Below are positions 32,927 to 37,448 of a stretch of DNA of 37,448 nucleotides, piece after piece. Origin of the DNA: Dokdonia sp. (GTDB lineage: Bacteria > Bacteroidota > Bacteroidia > Flavobacteriales > Flavobacteriaceae). Where the stretch lies: the NCBI GenBank assembly GCA_020628615.1, contig JAHDEV010000010.1, positions 1 through 37,448 of the forward strand. The letters are read 5' to 3'. Below the pieces are notes generated by a model, which ran no database searches, had not been told where the DNA came from, and saw only the letters and a list, made by a program, of their open reading frames with translations. The translations under genes and the position numbers were made by a program. Positions within the stretch are counted from its first letter, which is position 1. The number at the start of each line of letters is the position of its first letter.

Positions 32927-34480
32927 ATGAGCACAGTAGCAAAAGATTTTGGAATGGACGAAGCGATGAAAATCCTCGGACTTTCTGCCATAAATGAAGG
33001 AACCTCAACGGGTCAAAAAAACTTTGGTAACGGTGAGATTATTGAATCACACTCACCAGTAGATGGTCAACTTATAGGTAAAGTAAAAGCCACTACAAAA
33101 GAAGATTATGAGACCGTAATGAGCGCAGCTACAGCCGCGTTTAAAGATTTTAGAACAATGCCCGCTCCTGCTCGTGGAGAACTTGTACGCCAGTTTGGTA
33201 ACAAGCTACGTGAGGTAAAAGAGCCGCTAGGAAAGCTCGTTTCTTACGAGATGGGTAAATCATATCAAGAAGGTCTAGGTGAAGTACAAGAGATGATAGA
33301 CATCTGTGACTTTGCAGTGGGGCTCTCACGACAGTTACACGGTCTTACAATGCACTCAGAAAGACCAGGCCACAGAATGTATGAGCAATACCACCCACTA
33401 GGAGTGGTAGGTATTATATCTGCCTTTAACTTTCCTGTAGCAGTATGGGCTTGGAACACGGCGCTTGCTTGGGTATGTGGTGATGTATGTGTATGGAAAC
33501 CATCAGAAAAAACACCGCTTTGTGGTGTTGCTTGTCAAAACATCATTGCAGAAGTTCTTAAGGCAAATGATATGCCAGAGGGTATCTCTTGTCTTATAAA
33601 TGGTGATTACAAAGTAGGCGAAATGATGACTACAGATAAGCGTGTACCATTAATATCTGCTACGGGATCTACTCGTATGGGTAAAATAGTATCTGCTACG
33701 GTAGGTGAGCGCCTAGGTAAATCATTACTTGAGCTAGGTGGTAACAATGCTATTATCGTTACTCCAGATGCAGATATTAAAATGACCGTAATAGGTGCTG
33801 TTTTTGGTGCGGTAGGTACTGCAGGACAAAGATGTACATCTACACGCCGTCTTATCATACACGAGAGTGTATATGACCAGGTAAAAGATGCTATTGTAAA
33901 AGCATACGGCCAACTACGTATAGGTAACCCACTAGATGAAAATAACCACGTAGGACCACTCATAGATACAGACGCTGTTGCAAACTATAACAAAGCCTTA
34001 GAGCGTGTGGTTGCAGAAGGTGGTAACATCATTGTAGAAGGTGGTGTTCTTACAGGTAAAGGTTATGAGAGTGGTTGCTATGTAAAACCAGCAATAGCAG
34101 AAGCTAGTAATGAGTATGAGATTGTACAGCACGAGACATTTGCCCCTGTTTTATACTTATTAAAATACACAGGTGACGTGGTAGACGCCCTAGAGTTACA
34201 AAATGGCGTAGCACAAGGTCTATCTTCTGCAATTATGACTAATAACTTACGTGAGGCAGAGCGTTTCTTGAGCGCGGCAGGATCAGACTGTGGTATTGCA
34301 AATGTAAATATAGGTACCTCTGGTGCAGAGATAGGTGGAGCCTTTGGAGGTGAGAAAGATACTGGTGGAGGACGCGAGTCTGGATCTGATGCCTGGAAGG
34401 TATATATGAGAAGACAAACTAACACTATAAACTATACCACAGAGCTTCCGCTGGCGCAGGGTATCAAGTTTGATTTATAG
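32927..34480 (+). CDS. Aldehyde dehydrogenase, ALDH7/antiquitin type
   Basis: NAD-dependent aldehyde dehydrogenase of 517 residues, most like the ALDH7 (antiquitin) group that oxidises alpha-aminoadipic semialdehyde/piperideine-6-carboxylate in lysine breakdown. Seen: 'VVGIISAFNFPVAVWAWNTA', general base E269 in 'LLELGGNNAIIV', nucleophile C303 in 'AGQRCTSTRR', and ALDH7-specific 'GEVQEMIDICDFAVGLSRQL', 'AEIGGAFGGEKDTGGGRESG' and C-terminal 'INYTTELPLAQGIKFDL'. Because the neighbour is 3-hydroxyanthranilate dioxygenase, a 2-aminomuconate semialdehyde role could be imagined, but the motifs favour ALDH7. Own promoter and terminator. Confidence 0.92.
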   Translation: MSTVAKDFGMDEAMKILGLSAINEGTSTGQKNFGNGEIIESHSPVDGQLIGKVKATTKEDYETVMSAATAAFKDFRTMPAPARGELVRQFGNKLREVKEPLGKLVSYEMGKSYQEGLGEVQEMIDICDFAVGLSRQLHGLTMHSERPGHRMYEQYHPLGVVGIISAFNFPVAVWAWNTALAWVCGDVCVWKPSEKTPLCGVACQNIIAEVLKANDMPEGISCLINGDYKVGEMMTTDKRVPLISATGSTRMGKIVSATVGERLGKSLLELGGNNAIIVTPDADIKMTVIGAVFGAVGTAGQRCTSTRRLIIHESVYDQVKDAIVKAYGQLRIGNPLDENNHVGPLIDTDAVANYNKALERVVAEGGNIIVEGGVLTGKGYESGCYVKPAIAEASNEYEIVQHETFAPVLYLLKYTGDVVDALELQNGVAQGLSSAIMTNNLREAERFLSAAGSDCGIANVNIGTSGAEIGGAFGGEKDTGGGRESGSDAWKVYMRRQTNTINYTTELPLAQGIKFDL

Positions 34481-34501
34481 ACTAAACACTATTAATAGTA
34501 C

Positions 34502-34535
34502 TAAAAACCGTTTCTTACATAGAAGCGGTTTTTTT
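34502..34535 (+). terminator. Intrinsic terminator of the ALDH7 gene, abutting palindromic repeat
   Basis: Stem AAAAACCG.TTCT/AGAAGCGGTTTTT (one mismatch or bulge), short loop, then T7. The T-run leads directly into palindromic repeat copy 11. Confidence 0.88.
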
Positions 34536-34553
34536 ATGCTTTCGCGAAAGCGT
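34536..34553. repeat. Palindromic repeat copy 11
   Basis: ATGCTTTCGCGAAAGCGT, the same single change as copy 8, directly behind the ALDH7 terminator T-run. Confidence 0.92.
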
Positions 34554-34605
34554 CACCCCGCACAAATAAGTTATCTTTCTAGCACATTAAGAACGAGATT
34601 ATTTT

Positions 34606-35772
34606 TTGAAGCCTGCACCACACATCTTACCTACCATTGTTTTTGCACAGTTTTGTGGTACGTCGTTATGGTTTTCGGGTAATGCGGTGATGCCTGGGCT
34701 CATAAGTGATTTTTATCTTAATCAAAATGCCGTAGCACATCTTACAACTGCTGTACAGCTAGGGTTTATAGTAGGTACGCTTCTATTTGCCATTTTTGCC
34801 ATTGCAGACAGATTTTCTCCTTCTAGAGTATTTCTAGTTTGTGCGACCACGGGCGCTTTGTTTAACCTTGCTATGATTTGGCAGGGTAACACGCTCTCTA
34901 CACTGCTCTTATTGCGATTTCTCACCGGTTTTTTTCTAGCTGGAATATATCCCGTAGGGATGAAAATAGCAGCAGATTATTTTGACAAAGGACTGGGTCG
35001 CTCGCTGGGATATCTAGTAGGTGCTCTTGTGCTAGGTACAGCATTTCCCCATTTACTAGGTGATTTATTAGCTAGTGTCTCTTGGCAAACCGTGATGATT
35101 ATTACCTCTTGTGCCGCAGTGTTTGGTGGGGTTTTATTACAGTTGCTAGTGCCAGACGGACCATACAGAAGGGCCGGAGGCACCTTAAGCTTTAAACAAC
35201 TAAAGGATATATTTAAAGACTCTAATTTTAATAAGGCCGCACTAGGATACATAGGTCATATGTGGGAATTATACACCTTCTGGACGCTCGTGCCTGCCAT
35301 ACTAATAGCCTATGTAAAACAGCATCCAGACACAAGCCTATCTGTAAGCTTATATTCGTTTATAATTATAGGTTCAGGCTCCATTGCTTGTATAGCGGGT
35401 GGCTATCTATCACAAAAGGTAGGAGTTCAAAAAATGGCAAAACGCTTCTTACTCTTGTCTGGTATGTGCTGCCTTATAGCGCCGTTGTTATTGAGCACAG
35501 CATATTACCTAGCTGTCATTGTGTTTCTCATTTTTTGGGGTATGGTCGTCATTGCAGACTCCCCACTCTTTTCTACACTCGTAGCCCAGCGAGCCGCACC
35601 CGCTGTAAAAGGTACTGCCTTAACTATTGTAAATTGTCTAGGGTTTGCCATTACAATTATTAGTATACAGGCACTTGTATTACTACAGTCTTTTGTGCCG
35701 CTTATGTATGTCTTACCACTTCTCGCTATAGGTCCTGTTTTTGGGCTGCTCGCTATGAGAAAGCAAAAATGA
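34606..35772 (+). CDS. MFS transporter
   Basis: 388-residue major-facilitator permease with about 12 hydrophobic segments. 'FAIADRFSPSRVFLVCATTG' is the loop 2-3 signature region and 'LLRFLTGFFLAGIYPVGMKI' the TM4 region typical of the superfamily. Substrate unknown. The start is TTG at 34606: the frame has a stop at 34588 and no ATG or GTG before TM1 ('ILPTIVFAQFCGTSLWFSG'). The next in-frame ATG (in 'NAVMPGL') would delete TM1. Monocistronic; palindromic repeat copy 11 lies 53 bases upstream and copy 12 starts 10 bases after the stop. Confidence 0.9.
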   Translation: MKPAPHILPTIVFAQFCGTSLWFSGNAVMPGLISDFYLNQNAVAHLTTAVQLGFIVGTLLFAIFAIADRFSPSRVFLVCATTGALFNLAMIWQGNTLSTLLLLRFLTGFFLAGIYPVGMKIAADYFDKGLGRSLGYLVGALVLGTAFPHLLGDLLASVSWQTVMIITSCAAVFGGVLLQLLVPDGPYRRAGGTLSFKQLKDIFKDSNFNKAALGYIGHMWELYTFWTLVPAILIAYVKQHPDTSLSVSLYSFIIIGSGSIACIAGGYLSQKVGVQKMAKRFLLLSGMCCLIAPLLLSTAYYLAVIVFLIFWGMVVIADSPLFSTLVAQRAAPAVKGTALTIVNCLGFAITIISIQALVLLQSFVPLMYVLPLLAIGPVFGLLAMRKQK

Positions 35773-35781
35773 TTTTCTTTT

Positions 35782-35799
35782 ACGCTTTCGCGCAAGCGT
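35782..35799. repeat. Palindromic repeat copy 12 (variant)
   Basis: ACGCTTTCGCGCAAGCGT: one A-to-C change in the right arm, shared with copy 6. It lies 10 bases after the MFS stop. Confidence 0.88.
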
Positions 35800-35887
35800 A
35801 ATCTCATCCTACTGCAATTTTATTAAGATAAAGGCTTGCCACTTGCAACCTTTGACGTTATCTTTTTGTAAACATTTGAAAATCAAC

Positions 35888-35911
35888 AAAACACACTAAA
35901 CAATGTGTTTT
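35888..35911 (+). terminator. Weak hairpin downstream of the MFS gene
   Basis: Stem AAAACACA/TGTGTTTT with an 8-base loop, about 115 bases after the MFS stop. A/T-rich and without a long T-run, so terminator function is doubtful. Apart from this hairpin, repeat copy 12 and a TAACTTTA box (36022-36029), I see nothing in the 287-base gap 35773-36059. Confidence 0.3.
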
Positions 35912-36059
35912 ACAAGGGTTGAACTCTCAAAAAACGCTCGATAAACCCAGCAAAACACCCGAGGAAATACATAAATTACTAAGAATCAATACATATAATA
36001 CAGATATGTTAAAATTTTAACTAACTTTAAGTCACACGAACCATTTAAAACAAACTAAT

Positions 36060-37010
36060 ATGAGTAAGAAATCAGGATACCTACTAGGTATGCTACTTAC
36101 GATTGTCATTTGTATGATTCTGGCTTGGATTTTTTGTTGTGGAGCCGGCGCAAGCGCTGCTTCTACCACAGTTGAGCAAGAAACAACAGTAGATGATCAA
36201 AACGCAGTAGCTGCTCCCGCGGCTGCCACCTCAATGGGCTTCAATCTGAGAGGTACAGACGGAAACTTTGCTTTTACAAGCAATGATAATTTTAACTTCA
36301 AAAGTTCAGACTTTGCTATTCTTACACCTGTGGCTACAGATGTCAACAATGGTATTGCAAAGCTTAAAGGCTATTTTGATGCAGAAGGTAATGCAAACCA
36401 ACGTGTTAATGTTACTGGATATTATGACAGCGACGAGGTAAATAACTCTGCTTACGAAAACCTAGGTCTTGCACGTGCTACCGCTGTAAAGAACTATTTT
36501 GTGCAGCAAGGAATCTCTTCAAACCATATAAACACCTATGGCGAGCTAAGAGAAGAACTAGTTCCAGATGGAGATATTTATAGAGGACCTGTTTCATACA
36601 ATCTCTACGCACAAGCCGCCGAAGATGAGGCCAAAGCGCAAGAAGACCTTGCAAATATGGCCGCAGCTATTAAGGCAGACCCACTAGTGATATACTTTGA
36701 CTACTCAGAGGCTTCTGTAAACCTCAACGCGCAACAGCGTAAAAAACTAGGAGACATCACACGTTACCTAGACAAGGTAGAAGGATCTAGCATTACGGTA
36801 GAGGGACACACAGACAGTCAAGGTAGTATGGCTACAAATGACAGACTAGGACTTGAGCGTGCAGAATTTGGCAAGCAATACCTTCAAAACAATGGGATTG
36901 CAGGTGCAAAAATCAAAACCGTTACAAAGGGAGAACGTAACCCTATTGCAACAAATGATACAGAAGAAGGCCGCGCTCAAAACAGACGCGCCGTTATAAC
37001 TATAAACTAA
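36060..37010 (+). CDS. OmpA-family protein with two OmpA-like domains
   Basis: 316 residues. One N-terminal membrane segment (about 8-30, 'LLGMLLTIVICMILAWIFCC') acts as an uncleaved anchor or signal. It is followed by an Ala/Thr linker, a first degenerate OmpA-like region (about 60-185: 'VNVTGYYDSDEVNNSAYENL', 'GLARATAVKNYFVQQGISSN') and a canonical C-terminal OmpA domain (about 205-316: 'VIYFDYSEASVNLNAQQRKK', 'VEGHTDSQGSMATNDRLGLE', 'GERNPIATNDTEEGRAQNRR'). The C-terminal domain should bind peptidoglycan. The tandem arrangement with an inner-membrane-like anchor recalls MotB-type stators, but there is no ion-channel Asp motif. The next gene starts 20 bases downstream, so they are probably one operon. 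Confidence 0.88.
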   Translation: MSKKSGYLLGMLLTIVICMILAWIFCCGAGASAASTTVEQETTVDDQNAVAAPAAATSMGFNLRGTDGNFAFTSNDNFNFKSSDFAILTPVATDVNNGIAKLKGYFDAEGNANQRVNVTGYYDSDEVNNSAYENLGLARATAVKNYFVQQGISSNHINTYGELREELVPDGDIYRGPVSYNLYAQAAEDEAKAQEDLANMAAAIKADPLVIYFDYSEASVNLNAQQRKKLGDITRYLDKVEGSSITVEGHTDSQGSMATNDRLGLERAEFGKQYLQNNGIAGAKIKTVTKGERNPIATNDTEEGRAQNRRAVITIN

Positions 37011-37030
37011 CACATTAAAAAAATATACAT

Positions 37031-37448
37031 ATGGATTTTTCAAATATAGCTTGCTGGATCTGGCCACTTATAGCCGGAGTAGTATGCGGAATTTTAGGTT
37101 ACTTACTAGGTAGACTCTTTGGTAGTTCTAAAGAAGAAACAACAACTCACGATACCTATGATTACAAAGCAGATCTTGACGCTTGTAGAAAGAAGACAGC
37201 CTCACTAGAGGCAGATCTTGAGGCGTGTAGAACAAAGCTTAAGGCTACGCCTCCACCAGCGGCTCCAGCAGCAGCTAGTACTACCGCAAGTATGGCAAGC
37301 TCATTTGCCGCTGGGGCAGCAACAACCGAGACAGTTATTTCAAACACAAATACGAGTGCGCCATCACCGTCTATAGGTATCATAGGCGTACCATTTGATG
37401 CTGCAGCGGCAAAAGGTGTGTATGGTAAGAAAAGAATAAAAGAAGACG
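37031..37448 (+). CDS. Membrane-anchored coiled-coil protein (3' end outside window)
   Basis: Open from the ATG at 37031 to the window edge (139 complete codons). Seen: a hydrophobic segment at about 8-28 ('CWIWPLIAGVVCGILGYLLG'), a short heptad-like repeat with two near-identical units ('YKADLDACRKK' and 'LEADLEACRTK'), an Ala/Pro/Thr-rich linker, and 'GIIGVPFDAAAAKGVYGKKR' at the cut end. In related flavobacterial proteins I recall, this last stretch precedes a helix-hairpin-helix-like domain, but that part is not visible here. Probably a partner of the OmpA-family protein upstream; function unknown. Confidence 0.75.
   Translation, partial: MDFSNIACWIWPLIAGVVCGILGYLLGRLFGSSKEETTTHDTYDYKADLDACRKKTASLEADLEACRTKLKATPPPAAPAAASTTASMASSFAAGAATTETVISNTNTSAPSPSIGIIGVPFDAAAAKGVYGKKRIKED

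Overview
The window looks like a chromosomal segment of a marine flavobacterium (Bacteroidota, Flavobacteriaceae; a Dokdonia/Krokinobacter-like genome is my best guess). Reasons: AT-rich DNA with closely packed genes, promoters of the Bacteroidota type (TTG, about 20 nt, TAnnTTTG), type IX secretion (T9SS) sorting domains ending in a sorting signal, a TonB-dependent receptor with an N-terminal carboxypeptidase-regulatory-like domain, a SDR-type L-threonine dehydrogenase, and many short signal-peptide or lipoprotein genes. I see no rRNA, tRNA, CRISPR array, transposase or phage gene. No gene-free stretch exceeds 300 bases; the longest (about 290, 250 and 220 bases, before 36060, 9246 and 15503) hold only promoter-like boxes, hairpins and a copy of a palindromic repeat.

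Layout. Positions 1-5220 (minus) form one tight unit, porZ - recO - TonB-dependent receptor (receptor cut by the window edge), with genes touching or overlapping by one base. gdhA (minus) and a conserved outer-membrane-type protein (plus) diverge at about 6.8 kb. A trans-sulfuration enzyme, a T9SS-sorted secreted protein, a DUF3298-type lipoprotein and a DinB-fold protein follow. At 11.8-14.2 kb lies a plus-strand unit of ArsC/Spx-like reductase, EamA permease and FemAB/GNAT-like acyltransferase, using TTG and GTG starts. Then come a SnoaL-like protein, a thioesterase, a YheT-type hydrolase and a lipoprotein azurin. At 17.1-18.6 kb (minus) is threonine dehydrogenase - DUF2256 mini-gene - arfB; the DUF2256 gene is only 45 codons and easy to miss. 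From 18.7 to 25.5 kb (plus) are a lipoprotein, a SnoaL-like exported protein, a 1133-residue BNR-propeller T9SS cargo and an M13 metallopeptidase. Then a minus-strand M28 peptidase plus SDR pair, a CBS-pair protein, a minus-strand isoaspartyl peptidase / zinc-ribbon / GNAT operon, a CAP-domain lipoprotein, 3-hydroxyanthranilate dioxygenase, an antiquitin-type aldehyde dehydrogenase, an MFS permease, an OmpA-family protein, and the start of a membrane-anchored coiled-coil protein cut by the right edge.

Metabolically the window is dominated by amino-acid and peptide turnover: M13 and M28 peptidases, isoaspartyl peptidase, glutamate and threonine dehydrogenases, trans-sulfuration, kynurenine-branch dioxygenase and ALDH7. 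This fits a protein- and particle-degrading marine heterotroph with T9SS.

The most unusual signal is not a gene. A palindrome, core GCTTTCGCGAAAGC and usually extended to ACGCTTTCGCGAAAGCGT, occurs 12 times in 37 kb (two of them degenerate at one arm). Eight copies are intergenic, three of these directly on the T-run of intrinsic terminators; four lie inside genes in frame, where they read AFAKA, TLSRK or FRAS. I treat it as a dispersed, highly iterated palindrome of unknown function.
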